Shown here piece after piece: positions 11,089-21,325 of a DNA stretch of 64,000 bases. This DNA is from Tenebrio molitor. Lineage: Eukaryota > Arthropoda > Insecta > Coleoptera > Tenebrionidae. The DNA is taken from NCBI RefSeq assembly GCF_963966145.1, contig NC_091051.1:21886001-21950000 (forward strand), given 5' to 3'. Positions within the stretch are counted from its first letter, which is position 1. Every line of letters starts with the position of its first letter. The notes beneath the pieces were generated by a model. It was given only the letters and a program-made list of their open reading frames with translations, ran no database searches and had not been told where the DNA came from. The translations under genes were made by a program, and so were the position numbers.

Positions 11089-12291
11089 TCGGGGCAGTTA
11101 TGTTTCATGAAACCCGATTTACCGCAACCCCAACATTTTATGTCCCGTCTAGATGGGCAATTCCGGATCTCATGTCCCGCCTGTTTGCAACGATGACAAA
11201 AGGGGTCCTTAGAAGAAGGGGTTGTGTCCTTCGACGCGGTTGTCGTCTTTTCCGAACGAGTCCGTACCGACGAGGCGCCGCGCTGCGCTACCACGTGCTG
11301 ATCTATGTTGAAACGCGTCGCGTCCAACCTGCGACAGAGACGGTACAGATCGTCCGGTGACGCTATCTCTTTGTCCCACAGCCGATCCTGGTAGTAGGGC
11401 AGGATGTTTTTCTGGATGGCAGCCATCTTTTCCGCGAAAGGTAACGGTGTCGACAGGTAACCTTCTAGCTGTTCGAAACGCGCCAAGAACATCCCAACGG
11501 ACTGCCCCTCCGTTTGCCGTTTGCGCTCTCTGAATAACCTATGGGCAGGAATTCCTCTTTAAGAAATTCACAAAGGTCGGCCCAGCTCGATACTCGGCTC
11601 TCGATCATCCGGTACCAAACCAGAGCCTCACCCCTGAACAACATCTTCGCGTGTCGCAACAGGTCGTCTTGCGGTAAATCGTGTGAAGCGCACTTCTCGC
11701 TAACCTCCACTAGAAAATCGAAAACAGACAGTTCGTCCTTCCGGTCTCCCTGGAACGCGATGCCCCAGCTCCCGACCACTTGAGCCCAGTTGTGATTGCT
11801 CCAGCTCGGTCCGGGACCGCAAACCGGTTCAACTAGCGGCGTCGAAGCAAACCCCGGAATTAGCGACGGTTCCGAACGCGTGGACACATTCGCCGCTTCA
11901 TTGAAAAATTTCGCTCGCGATTTGAACCCGGCGATAACCCTGTCCAGGTCGGCACAGAGCCTCCCCTCGACATCCATCTGAGCCCCCGGCTCTACCGGAA
12001 GACGGCCAAGACGTCCCTTCAAGTGAGCCAACTTCGTAGCCGCGGTTCGTAGGATGGTCTTGTCTAGTATTCTGGCGAATAGCGTACGGATCTCGTCGAG
12101 AATTTCCCTACACCGCGTCAACTCCCGCTCCGGGTATAATTTCACCTCAAGATACCATCCCGTTCCATCGATAGGAAAACCTTTAGATTGAAGGCCAGCT
12201 TCTCGACGGGATCCGCGTCAGATACCACCGTGCCTCCTACGTGAACGAGCTCCTCACGCGACAAACACTCGGGCGTGATTTCGACTTGCAT
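11046..12291 (-). pseudogene. gypsy gag with CCHC zinc knuckle
   Basis: The gag nucleocapsid has one good CCHC knuckle (CHRCKQAGHEIRNC) and a second Cys-rich knuckle lacking the usual histidine position (CWGCGKSGFMKHNC). The start at 12291 (MQVEITPECLSREE) follows an A-rich leader. At least two frame changes are visible, near 12150 and near 11500, so capsid and nucleocapsid parts lie in different frames. The capsid-like part holds FLVEVSEKCASHDLPQDDLL. Confidence 0.85.
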
Positions 12292-12418
12292 TTTTAAATC
12301 GACCCAAAAAAAAAATCCGCTACGCGTCGTGCTCTTAAACTCATCGCGCGTGCTTTAAAGGCTTCCTTATAAACTTGTATCATAATACATATACTATTTT
12401 CACCGTAAAAACAGTGGA

Positions 12419-12555
12419 AATAGTATATTATGTTATGAGGAGCAAAAACGAAGTTTTATGTGCTGCGGCTGGTAGATTGGCTGCCGAACGCAGTGAGGCA
12501 GACAAACCAGCCAAAGCTCATAAAACCATTTTTGCTCCGAATAACATATACTATT
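12419..12555 (-). repeat. segmented hairpin element (H1)
   Basis: A 137-bp dyad: AATAGTATATTATGTTAT pairs with ATAACATATACTATT, GGAGCAAAAA with TTTTTGCTCC, and GGCTGG with CCAGCC. The tip is CTGCCGAACGCAGTGAGGCAG-like. The terminal motif AATAGTA is present on the left. Confidence 0.85.
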
Positions 12556-12813
12556 ATTTCTTCAAACCTTCATAACAAATTATTTAAGACATGTTAAGAA
12601 ACCAGGTAGGAATTTCAAATGATTTAGGTAGTTTACTTTACTGCCGCTCATCAGCGGAGATAATAACTTCACGAACGCCCTCAGCGGAGATAATAACTTT
12701 ATCTGCCGCTCGTCAGCTCGTTAGATGCCATGACAATGAAGTGACACTTTAGCATTATCAATGCAGCAGGATAATGTCATAATTTACGGACGTTTGAAGA
12801 AAAAATAGCTATT
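12556..12813. other. intergenic, short direct repeat
   Basis: The unit CTCAGCGGAGATAATAACT-like occurs twice (about 12650 and 12680), and GCCGCTCRTCAGC twice nearby. No gene is seen. Confidence 0.5.
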
Positions 12814-12937
12814 TATGCACCAAGGGCGTTACAACGATGATTACGCCCGGAGAACGATGAATCCAGCTCGAGGGCTTTAGCCCGAGAGATGGATATCGTT
12901 CGATGGGCGTAATCATTCGGTGACGCCGTGGTGCATA
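12814..12937 (-). repeat. segmented hairpin element (H2) with echo palindrome
   Basis: Arms TATGCACC/GGTGCATA, ATGATTACGCCC/GGGCGTAATCAT, GAACGAT/ATCGTTC and ATCCA/TGGAT close on the tip CTCGAGGGCTTTAGCCCGAG. Flanks are AAATAGCTATT on the left and ACAAGATTTTATTT on the right. On the right side a shorter palindrome with the same arm sequence (GGGCGTTATG...CATTATGCCC) lies at 13008-13031. Confidence 0.88.
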
Positions 12938-13270
12938 CAAGATTTTATTTTTCACTATACGTGTTCTTAAAAAAAAAATTGGCATCTTTGCAATTTTGAA
13001 TTGATGAGGGCGTTATGAATTCATTATGCCCGCTTATTCTTATTACGCCCGCTTATTCTTATTACGCCCTGTATTATTCCCCGGTTGTTATGGACATGTT
13101 TACGTATTTCGTATCCTAGGAGTTATCATGCAATTATACTAAAGTGAAAAATAAAATATTAAAACATCCAAGGAAACTTTTTGACAACTATTTTTGATCT
13201 ATCAAAAAATGACATACTTTGCAACTTGATAATGATGCATAAATGTCGCGTTTTTTTGACGGTTGTAGAA

Positions 13271-13522
13271 AAATAGTAGTTTATTTAACGAGTTTCACTC
13301 GCGTTTTTAAACTGGCCCACTCATGCCAAAAAAGGCCCATTTTAGACACGAACGAGTTGAATACAACATTTTTTTTTTGTTCGACGAGCCTCTTAAAGGG
13401 TCCAAATCGCTTAAAATCTTTAAAATTACCTTGACGTTTCGTTTTGACAAGTTGTCCCATTTATCAAAATCCGTTTACACAGGAGAAAATTCGCAAATTC
13501 TGACAGCGTCGAACAAAAAACG
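13271..13522 (-). repeat. Repeat family A, copy 2
   Basis: It begins AAATAGTAGTTTATTTAACG and ends GCGTCGAACAAAAAACG, in the reverse orientation to the copy at 4404. The hairpin arm here contains AACGAGTTTCACTCGCG. Confidence 0.85.
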
Positions 13523-13849
13523 ATTTTGTAAATCCATTTCGGAAAACGTCAAAATAATTTTCTGACATTTTGTTCATTAATTTGTGTTACCAACAAAAAC
13601 AAAAGCTTTGTCAACGTTGTTTATCACCGGAAGGGAGATTTTTGTCGGCGGAAGACGCATTTTCTGACCATGACTAGATTTTTTCACGATATTCGGCACA
13701 CTATTAGTCAATATCAACTGTTTTCATAACATGAGGGAATTTGTCAGAAAAAATCTCTGTAATATTGAATACAAAAAAATATTGCGCTTTTTGAAAAAAA
13801 CAAGTTGATGTTTATCAGTTAAAAACTGGAGGTAAGAAATAGTAGATTG
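13523..13849. other. no gene recognised
   Basis: AT-rich spacer between repeats; nothing supported. Confidence 0.45.
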
Positions 13850-13965
13850 TGCACCGAGGGAGTGAAGTGCATGATTTTTACCTGAGGTGCAGTTTGTAGC
13901 CCGAGGGCGTAGTCCGAAGGTTCTACAAAACACTGAGGGTAAAAATAATTCACTCCTGAGGTGCA
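13850..13965 (-). repeat. segmented hairpin element (H3)
   Basis: Arms TGCACC/GGTGCA, GGGAGTGAA/TTCACTCC, ATTTTTACC/GGTAAAAAT and TTTGTAG/CTACAAA enclose CCCGAGGGCGTAGTCCGAAGG. The left flank is AAATAGTAGATT. Confidence 0.85.
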
Positions 13966-14606
13966 TATACTACAGGGTTATTATAAATTATTGTAGTCGA
14001 AGCAGGCCATGCCCATGTTATGAAATTTTTGCCGCTTTTAGTAAACTATCAATTTTTGTCGCTGTCACTGTCATTTTTTAGGCGAAAAGAGCGGTGACGA
14101 GAATTTTATTTATTTTTTTTTTTAATTAACGGTTGAATTCAAAAATATTGAGTTGTTTTGCATCCAATTCAACTCCTGTGTGTGAAAGGTGTGTACTACC
14201 ATTTTGATGTTTTTTATATGGAGCGGCAACCATACATTTTACATTCAGTTTTACGCCTACTTGGACTACAATCATTTAACTCTGTATTTTTTGCACGACC
14301 CAATGATTTTAATTTAAAACTACTAGTCTGAGTAGGCGTCATTATTTACTCCTGAACCGAACCCAGAAGTAGAATTTCTCTCCTACTGGTTAATAATTTT
14401 CCATCATTAACCCAGGGTTAATAATGAACAACCGACACGTAGCAACGAATGATTGTCGCTCATTTCATTGGTTAACGTAGACGATTTTCATAGCAAGCGT
14501 TTAGAAATTAAAAACTCGGATCCGTCGCATCCGACAAAATAATTTTATTAATAATTATTATCAGAAAGGGTTTTAACGTATCTATGTAGTAGTGAAAAAA
14601 ATAGTA

Positions 14607-14736
14607 CCGTGCCTTCAAATAAATTCGGAATTAGAGTAGGCTGTGATTTATATATTTTATCTATTAACGGTTGATAATAGACGATTAAACACGTGTATTG
14701 TGCTGTCGCCAATTCCGAATTTATTTGAAGGCACGG
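14607..14736. mobile_element. 130-bp MITE, TA target site
   Basis: A near-perfect 26-bp inverted repeat starts CCGTGCCTTCAAATAAATTC. TA flanks it at 14605-14606 and 14737-14738. Confidence 0.88.
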
Positions 14737-14738
14737 TA

Positions 14739-14836
14739 TATAAACCACTGTAGAGAAGTCCCTTATAGCCTTCGCGTCTTACATCCCTCGGCGCGCCTCG
14801 GGATATAATCTTGGCACTTCTCTACCTTGGTGTATA
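14739..14836 (+). repeat. segmented hairpin element (H4)
   Basis: The arm TATAAACCACTGTAGAGAAG pairs with CTTCTCTACCTTGGTGTATA. The tip TCCCTCGGCGCGCCTCGGGA carries CTCG on both sides of the loop. It is wedged between two MITEs, so the usual flanks are lost. Confidence 0.75.
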
Positions 14837-15346
14837 ATATACAGGGTGTTTGGGGTATAAGGTAACAAACTTCTCCTGTGTAAAGAACTGGACAAAATAA
14901 AACTTTTATTCTAGTAAATTTTTTTTTGTATGTGTTATAATTTTCTAGTAATTACTTTTTCAATTTGAAGAATTATTGTTTCAGATTCAGCGGATTTCTA
15001 AATTATGAAGGCGGCACCTAACGCATTTTCCTTTATTAGCTTGGTATTAATAATTACGTGTTTATAGATACAAACAGTGGCTCTCAAACAGTGAAAACAG
15101 AATTTAGCTCAGCAAAATAAAAAATGCAAATTGAAAAAAATGTCACTAATGTCCGGTTGCACCGCACATTTAATCCAGTGATTAACGTTAAGCATTATTT
15201 AACTTGACAAGTTTGTTTGCACCGCACTTTAAATAACGTTTAATCTTTGTTTAGTAAAGTAGCCAAAATTGGCGAATTAACCCTTAAATAGAGTTTATTA
15301 TGTAATGTCATTAATGTCAATGTGGTGACTTCAAATTCAAGTCAAC

Positions 15347-15531
15347 ATGGAAGATTTTGATGATTTCTTGGAGATCATAGATTTTGGTTTTCCACGGTTT
15401 CAGTTCACAAGGTCTGACCGTTTTCATGAACTAGATAAATTTAGATTTTATTCGAGGTTCAATCTCACAAAAGCAAGTGTTTTACGTTTTTTGATTTTAA
15501 TTGAAGAGGAAATAGAAATTCCTGCCGATAC
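15347..15531 (+). pseudogene. HARBI1-like transposase, first exon only
   Basis: The reading MEDFDDFLEIIDFG ... FYSRFNLTKASVLRFL ... EEEIEIPADT matches the N-terminal region of Harbinger (HARBI1-type) nucleases. It ends at a perfect donor, C|GTAAGT at 15532. No downstream exon with the DDE core is found before the element ends, so this is a truncated transposase. The splice site and ATG remain intact, so a short transcript cannot be excluded. Confidence 0.75.
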
Positions 15532-15599
15532 GTAAGTTGTTGTAAGATATTTCGCAATTGTTTAACAAAAACACATTTTACTTTAATTTTATTTACTTC

Positions 15600-15820
15600 T
15601 AATTCCGCTAGTTCCAATGTAGCATCACAATCAAACTCATTTGTAAGTCTTTGTACAGTTTTTTTATTAACGATGCTCAAAATCAATTCACCACTTGAAT
15701 TCCCTTTATTGTTCCTTTTTGGATCCTCCACCAGTCTTGTGTGTTTCCTTTTTTCTTTGGCAGCCGTTTTTCTTGTTTGTTGGACACACTTTAAAAAAAA
15801 TCTGTGTAGCGACTTTCCAG
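15600..15820 (-). pseudogene. Harbinger Myb/SANT-like accessory protein remnant
   Basis: The minus-strand frame reads KSLHRFFLKCVQQTRKTAAK followed by an RKHTR basic stretch and ELILSIVNKKTVQRL. It resembles the end of the Myb/SANT-like proteins that pair with Harbinger transposases. Stops lie just upstream. The match is weak and rests partly on its position and opposite strand. Confidence 0.45.
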
Positions 15821-16227
15821 GTTTTGACTATTAAAATCCTTGGCAACTTTCGGCCAACACTGACTCTTTTCCTCCGAACTAACCACGTGAGTTCTTATGT
15901 ACAATACTCAAAAGAAGCGTTTTTTCTTCCGGGAAATAATTCGGACAGCGTTTTCTCTTCTTTTTTGCCTCGTTTTTCATCATTTTACAAAATGGAAATC
16001 ATTACTTTTCGAACTTCTCACAAATTGTTTACAATTTATTATGACTTTTTCCACTTTTTCTTGAAATTGTCAACTTTGAAACTGTCAAATAGCAGCGGCT
16101 CTAACGGAATTCTTCTTCCGTTGTCAAGGGCTTGCTTACAATTCGATTATTTTTGTTTAAATTAATTAATTAATCATGTTTACTTAAACAGACTTTAAAA
16201 TATGCGGTGCAACGAAACAAATTTTAA

Positions 16228-16796
16228 GGGCGCACTCGAATTCCCGTCTGACTTATTTCTTGTCATAAAGTAATGCAAGAATTCCCGTCAGGTGATTATC
16301 AACTGATATAATCCATAACTCGAGTTCCCGTCAAGGGTAAAAGAGCGCTTCAATCCCTTACTTACCTACCCCTCTAGCCGTTGCCAGGTACCATTATTGT
16401 TTACCATTACGTGGACCAAAAAAAAAAGTTTAAAATTTTAAAAAGTTACAAATACCATGTGATCAACAATTATATACTTAGATAAAGGGCGGCTGTGACT
16501 TTGACAGTGTCAGATTTTTCGTATTTTTGCTAAGTCAGCTAATAAACGTCAAACAACTGTCACTATTAACCGAATTTTAACGCAAAAATGGTTTTTATTT
16601 CAGAACATAGAAGATTCATCATTGAATCTTACTTTCGTAACAGTGCTTTCAATAACCAAGGTTTTTTTCTGACGGGAATTCGAGTCTAGAATTTCGGGTG
16701 CATTTTTACCTTGACGGGAATTCGTGTGCAGGATTAAAGGGCCTATGTCGAAGCCCAGGTATAAAATATTATGCTGACGGGAACTCGTGTGCACCG
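16228..16796. mobile_element. 569-bp MITE with iterated termini, 8-bp target site
   Basis: AATTTTAA flanks it at 16220-16227 and 16797-16804. The ends carry CTCGAATTCCCGTC-type motifs: three in one direction on the left (near 16236, 16272, 16320) and three inverted on the right (near 16672, 16713, 16774). An 8-bp duplication suggests hAT-like mobilisation. It is nested in the Harbinger element. Confidence 0.8.
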
Positions 16797-17074
16797 AATT
16801 TTAATACACCATTAAATTTTAATTAATAGTTTTGGTTAATACATAATTAACGAAAATGCGGTTCAACCGGCCATAAGAAAAGTTGTTCATTTAACCTAGC
16901 TGTGCATCTCAGAAAAGTTTGTTACCTTAAACACCAAACACCCTGTACTATTAACTGTTAGGTTAAGTTTAAGTGTCATGTTGACAGTTAAATATAATTT
17001 TTAACCTTTCGGCTTTTTTCAGTTAAAATTTTTGGGGCGTGCAAAAAATAATATCTGCATCTTGGGAATGCATG

Positions 17075-17150
17075 ATTGTTACCATCGGTGCTTTGTAGGA
17101 CCCTCGAGCTGCGCCTTGGAGCTACAAACGGCACCTCGAGTAAAAAAAAA
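17075..17150 (+). repeat. segmented hairpin element (H5), degraded
   Basis: GGTGCTTTGTAG pairs with CTACAAACGGCACC around CCCTCGAGCTGCGCCTTGGAG-like tip. The outer arms are weak. Confidence 0.6.
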
Positions 17151-17170
17151 ATATATGAAATAAATATATA

Positions 17171-18703
17171 CACTCACCGGCATAAAATTCGATCCATCTA
17201 ATATTTTTGTCAAATCTTTTTTTTTTATGAGAACATCATTTCAAATGTACGTTGTATATTTGATATATCAAGTGTAAACAGTGCTAAGCTACTTTTTCAT
17301 TGAAGACAACCAAAACATTTCTATATTCCAAGTCTGAATGAATTTTAACAGTTTTTGAGGATTTTCTACATATTGTTTTTTCGAATTTTTTCCACTCTTT
17401 GTGCAGCACTGTTCGCGACTGTGTTGAAAACAAGTAAATTAGTATTCGAAAAACTAAAATATGGGTTTAACTCCATCCGATACTGCCAGAGCTATTGCTT
17501 TAATTCAAGATGGACGGTCGAAGTATTACGTGGCTCGCATTCGTGGTGTTTCAAGATGTAGTATCCAAAGAGCTGTTAAACGATTTCCAGAAACCAAAGG
17601 CTATACCAGAAGAGTTGGGTCAGGAAGAAAAAGGTCTACAACTGCCCGGGATGATCACTTTCTTACTTTAAAAATCCTGAGAAACAGGGACACTACTGCA
17701 GTTAGATCACGGAACGAACTGCAGGAGGTACGGGGTGTTGCAGTAAGTGAAAAAACCGTAAGAAGAAGGTTAGAGGAACACGGTTTAAGTGCAAGAACAC
17801 TCGCACATTGCCTACTGTTGACCCGGGAACATCGAGTAGCGAGATTTCTCATTGCTCACGAACATCGAAACTGGGGAATTGAAGAATGGGGTCAAATTCT
17901 TTTCACTGACGAGTCAAGATTTTGCCTCAAATCTCCAGATGGCCGTCAAAGAGTATGGCGTAGGACTGGCGAAAGGGTTGCTCAGTGCAATTTTGTGCCA
18001 GGAATCAGTTTTGGTAGTGGTTCAATCATGGTATGGGGTGGCATTAGTATGGAAGCTTGCCCCGAATTAGTGGTGGTAATGGAGGGGCAATGACAGCAAA
18101 CAGGTACATTACGAACATCCTGGAACCACATGTTGTGTCCTTTGCCCCATTTATTGGTAATGACTCCATTCTAATGCACGATAATGCCCGTCCACACATT
18201 GCTCAAATCGTAAATGAGTATTTGGACACAGTTGAAATCCACCATATGATTTGGCCTGCAAGAAGTCCCGATCTTAATCCAATCGGACATGTTTGGGACA
18301 TGGTCGGAAGACGAGTTAAAGTCCGAACTGCTGCTCCTGCAAACTTGAGAGACCTAAGTGCAGCAGTCATTCAAGAATGGCTAGAAATAGATCAAGCTGT
18401 CATTCAACACCTTTTTGAAGGAATGGCAAGACGAATGGAAGCTGTAATTCAAGCTAGAGGACGCAATATACGATAATGAGTTTTTAGTTTATTACATTTC
18501 GTGTTAAATTTTTAAGAGGTTTTGTATTATTTTTGTTATTAGAGAAATAAAATGTGAGTTTTGGTTCAATTACGTTAAAATTGAGTTACAATCCTTCTAA
18601 ACTCATCAATTAACCATAAATAAAATATGGTAAATAAAATAAAACTTAATTAAAAAAGTTAATTCAAATAATGCACATGGATCGAATTTTGTGCCGGTGA
18701 GTG
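17171..18703 (+). mobile_element. Tc1-like transposon with intact ends
   Basis: A 27-bp inverted repeat with one mismatch, starting CACTCACCGGCA, occupies 17171-17197 and 18677-18703. TA lies on both sides (17169-17170, 18704-18705). At 1533 bp it is a typical Tc1 size with a single transposase gene. Confidence 0.95.
17461..18476 (+). pseudogene. Tc1-like DD34E transposase, frameshifted, third catalytic residue changed
   Basis: The protein would cut and paste the element at TA sites. Two N-terminal helix-turn-helix units (LTPSDTARAIALIQDGRSKY, then KTVRRRLEEHGL) precede the core: LFTDESRF (first Asp), LMHDNARPHIA (second Asp) and WPARSPDLNPIGHVWD. In the last motif a Gly replaces the catalytic Glu of the usual DLNPIEH, consistent with a GAA to GGA change near 18291. 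The spacing after the second Asp is 34 residues, as in the DD34E group. Around 18080 the frame shifts by one lost base, so the gene is split. Both lesions predict no activity. Confidence 0.92.
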
Positions 18704-18705
18704 TA

Positions 18706-18894
18706 GATATCATAAAAGGTTGAATTGGCTATGCTTTTTGCCCAAGGAAAAAAGTTGACTAAAAGCTTGAGTTGGCTATGTTTTTTTGCCCAAGGGGAAA
18801 AAAGAGTCACTTTACTCCGTACAATCAAGGAGGAAAGTTGCTCATTATATAAAGGTCGTGCAAAAAATATTAATTTAGTTGGTAATGAAATGTT
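18706..18894. repeat. imperfect tandem duplication
   Basis: Two copies of GAGTTGGCTATG-TTTTTTGCCCAAGG-like sequence lie next to each other (about 18725 and 18770). No coding function is supported. Confidence 0.5.
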
Positions 18895-18966
18895 TTCAAA
18901 ATTATTTCATTCAGATAAAAAATAAGCAAGATACAGCATCAAAGATTTTTCGTCAGTCACCTGGTA
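18895..18966 (-). mobile_element. solo end of the mariner family at 40791
   Basis: The stretch AAATAAGCAAGATACAGC followed by TTTTTCGTCAGTCACC matches the terminal about 70 bp of the 40791-42788 element. No partner end is nearby. Confidence 0.6.
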
Positions 18967-19564
18967 TATACAGGGTGTATCTGAAATACGTGTGTTAATT
19001 TTAACCTGTGGAAGAACTCGCCAATTTATGAAACTTTTCTCAATAACTTTTGGTAAAATTCGCAAAAGTTTTCTCCAACATTTTGTCCCGATATAACCTG
19101 CTAAAAAATTCTGGGCCATTAGAAGGATCTAACAAGTCCGGAAAACCCATTTTTATTAGGTCCAAAATAATGGGGATAAATTAAACCCTATCCACACTCA
19201 TTCAACGTTGCTGTCCACAAAAATACGTACCTAGTCAGGAATTAATTGTTGGTGTTTGTAAGGATGGCAGTATCTAAGCAACCATACCTAAATCGTTTGC
19301 GACAAATCTGACAAATTGAATCAAATTAATGACATTTATTGAAAACGTTGTACGCTGTGTACGTTAATTCACCAGGTATTTAGGTACAAAAGTCCATTTT
19401 GTAACCTGAGATAAATGATTAATAAATAAAGTGGTGTTCCTCAAAGTGTAAATAAATGTAAAGCTAGTGTGTGCAAAATTGTGGAAGAACTGTGTAATAA
19501 GAGTATCGTCTTAATTGTGGTCAAACAGCCAAAATAATGTATTGAATAAATTATTTACATTAAT

Positions 19565-19745
19565 TTTACATACTCGGGTTCGATTCCGACCCAGGGCGAA
19601 ATTAAAAAATTAAAAAAAAAGGCTATATTCTGTCTCGTGATTCGGAAGTCACGTTAAGCCATTGGTCCCGGTCTATTGAGTTGGTCATCATGCCCCTCAT
19701 AGATTTGTAAACCAGTCCTAGACTGTGTAACAAATTTTTTATAAT
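19565..19745 (+). mobile_element. SINE 3' fragment
   Basis: It contains a B-box-like GGGTTCGATTCC, then a body with GTCCCGGTCTATTGAGTTGG and a tail rich in A/T with AATTAATAAAAGGTA. The tRNA-like 5' half is missing or too diverged. Confidence 0.5.
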
Positions 19746-19829
19746 TAATAAAAGGTACCTGACTGTAAGCTAGATTATTTTATAATAAATGTTATATGTG
19801 CCTGCAGTTGGCATTTATACACATTTGAG

Positions 19830-20201
19830 AACCCCGACACCAATTTTCATAAACAGAATTCAGCACTTCTAGGGTTATTACGAATCTGGTTCCCAGCGTC
19901 TGCTATGCGTTCCCGGAGTTGGTCTTCTGTGTTTATTTCAACTTCCTACACCAAATCTTTCGTGTGGCGCCAAAAATTAAAATCCAAATGGGTTAAATCG
20001 AGGATCGGGGACGCCATCGTATTGGAACCAGTCAGAAGCAGCCTCACATAAACGCAGATATAGCTCCACAAAAATATAACGGGACGGAAGGACTCCTTCA
20101 GGAAAACACTTGTCCTGTAGTCGCCTTGCCGCTCTTGAATTACCACGTGTTCCGCCATAGAGTAAATGCAAATCGGCGTATTCTTGTTTTGTGAACTTCA
20201 T
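19830..20201 (-). pseudogene. DUF4817 transposase lacking the catalytic core
   Basis: From 20201 the minus strand reads MKFTKQEYADLHLLYGGTRG, the classical DUF4817 start. It passes directly (near 20020) into the region usually following the third Asp, DPRFNPFGF. After a frame change it reads VEINTEDQLRERIADAGNQI, the family C-terminal tail. About 200 residues with the first two Asp are missing, so this is an internal-deletion derivative like those that arise during abortive gap repair. Confidence 0.75.
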
Positions 20202-20475
20202 AACTTTTTGTAGGATTCGCAAATTTAAAATTAAACTTGACAAATGTCATAGGTGTTACAGGTACCGTTACTAAAGAAATTGCAGCCAAGCAACCAGAAT
20301 TACCTTTTTAAAGTCGAATAACTCATTAGCGTACAGCAAATTTTGACCAAATTTTCAATACTTTTTATCTCAAAAACGAAAACTTTTATTAGAAAAAAAA
20401 AATTGTGTATGAGTTCTACTCATCGTCACCTATTACTGTATTTCTTCTGGCAGGTTATATCGGGACCACCCTGTA

Positions 20476-20834
20476 TATCGTATGATCAAAAAGTCTTTGG
20501 ATCAAGGTTGCCGTGGAATTAACAAGCTATCTATGAAATTATTTATTTCAATTATTACATTTACTTGACAACTTTCAAGTTAGCAGGTTATAATTCAAAA
20601 TGTTTCAAAGAGAACATAAAATATTTATTATTAAATTATACTGCAGTAATGGAAATCGTGGTCACAATGGTAATTGGGTTTATTCGCCTCGTTTATGTTT
20701 AAATGAGTTCCGTGAGAGATTAGCGCTACTTTGAAATACACATAAAAACTATGGACAGTAGAAGTAAATAATTCTACAGAAGGTTTTTACATTTCATTGA
20801 TATCGCGATCCAAAGACTTTTTGATCATACGATA
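20476..20834. mobile_element. 359-bp MITE, TA target site
   Basis: Perfect inverted ends, TATCGTATGATCAAAAAGTC onward (about 28 bp). Its left TA (20474-20475) is also the right target TA of the element ending at 20473. Confidence 0.85.
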
Positions 20835-21060
20835 TATCCACACATGTATCCTAGTGGGTGGGAACTTTTACTCGTTAAGATTTGTATAGCGGTACTGATA
20901 CTTGATGAACATATCGATATAGACCTCAACGTGCATGCTTAGTACTATCGCGGCCATCCAAAAGTGAACGATAGCTTGCGAGCCATCAATTTTCTTCTAG
21001 CTTTGCAATATCCCTAGCTGTCTGAATCGGAGTGAGATGTCATGGGATTTAAAAAATATA

Positions 21061-21323
21061 CCGAGTGACTATAAATCATTGAAAGAAAATAGTGGATTGG
21101 CAACACTGATGCAGTTGGTAGTGCAAGTCTTCTCGTGCATCATCTGTCAGTCATTTCTATTTAGGTTAGGTTAAGTCACGAAGTACATTGTCGATTTAGA
21201 CTTTTTTGACGTTTGTTTGAATTTTAAAAATTACGTGTGTCATGCCAATGATGTTGCCAACTAAAGATTTCAAATGTGTTACCAACATAACAAAATAATT
21301 TTCAATCATTTATAGTCACTCGG
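21061..21323. mobile_element. 263-bp MITE, copy 1 of 2
   Basis: Ends CCGAGTGACTATAAATCATT, inverted at the right as AATGATTTATAGTCACTCGG-like sequence, with TA flanks. The internal sequence matches the copy at 22982-23232, including TCTTCTCGTGCATCATCTG. Confidence 0.9.
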
Positions 21324-21325
21324 TA

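Larger units (their letters stand above)
5856..12360 (-). mobile_element. Ty3/gypsy retrotransposon, 5' truncated and decayed
   Basis: On the minus strand the order is gag, protease, RT, RNase H, integrase and 3' LTR, the Ty3/gypsy order. No 5' LTR or primer-binding site is seen beyond about 12360. I see no envelope gene between the integrase and the LTR. Polymer-purine tract AGGGGGGTCG lies against the LTR at about 6946. The coding part is GC-rich compared with its surroundings. Several frameshifts, an 891-bp insert in RT and loss of part of the integrase make it inactive. Confidence 0.92.
15150..16873 (+). mobile_element. PIF/Harbinger element, transposase mostly lost
   Basis: Inverted ends TGTCCGGTTGCACCGCA and TGGCCGGTTGAACCGCA lie between TAA duplications (15147-15149, 16874-16876), the 3-bp target type of Harbinger. 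Inside are the first transposase exon on the plus strand and a decayed Myb/SANT-like reading on the minus strand, the two genes expected. The rest of the transposase is absent, and a MITE occupies 16228-16796. Confidence 0.85.
14842..16945. mobile_element. mariner-type MITE split by a Harbinger element
   Basis: The ends CAGGGTGTTTGGGGTATAAG and, inverted, CAGGGTGTTTGGTGTTTAAG share AAGGTAACAAACTT further in. TA duplications are at 14840-14841 and 16946-16947. Without the inserted 15150-16873 element it is about 380 bp. Confidence 0.88.
18971..20473 (-). mobile_element. mariner-like element, internally deleted
   Basis: Short ends CAGGGTG and CACCCTG with TA at 18969-18970 and 20474-20475. The sequence CCCGATATAACCTGC occurs near both ends in inverted orientation. 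The transposase inside is reduced to both termini. Confidence 0.7.

Noticed and set aside
12990..13080. Short tandem CGCTTATTCTTATTACGCC units, considered as a CRISPR-like or satellite array
   Set aside because: Only two full units and part of the hairpin H2 echo region; no spacers or array.
15695..16165. 156-codon plus-strand frame inside the Harbinger element
   Set aside because: Rich in Phe/Leu/Ser from AT-rich antisense sequence; the minus strand has the family-like accessory reading.
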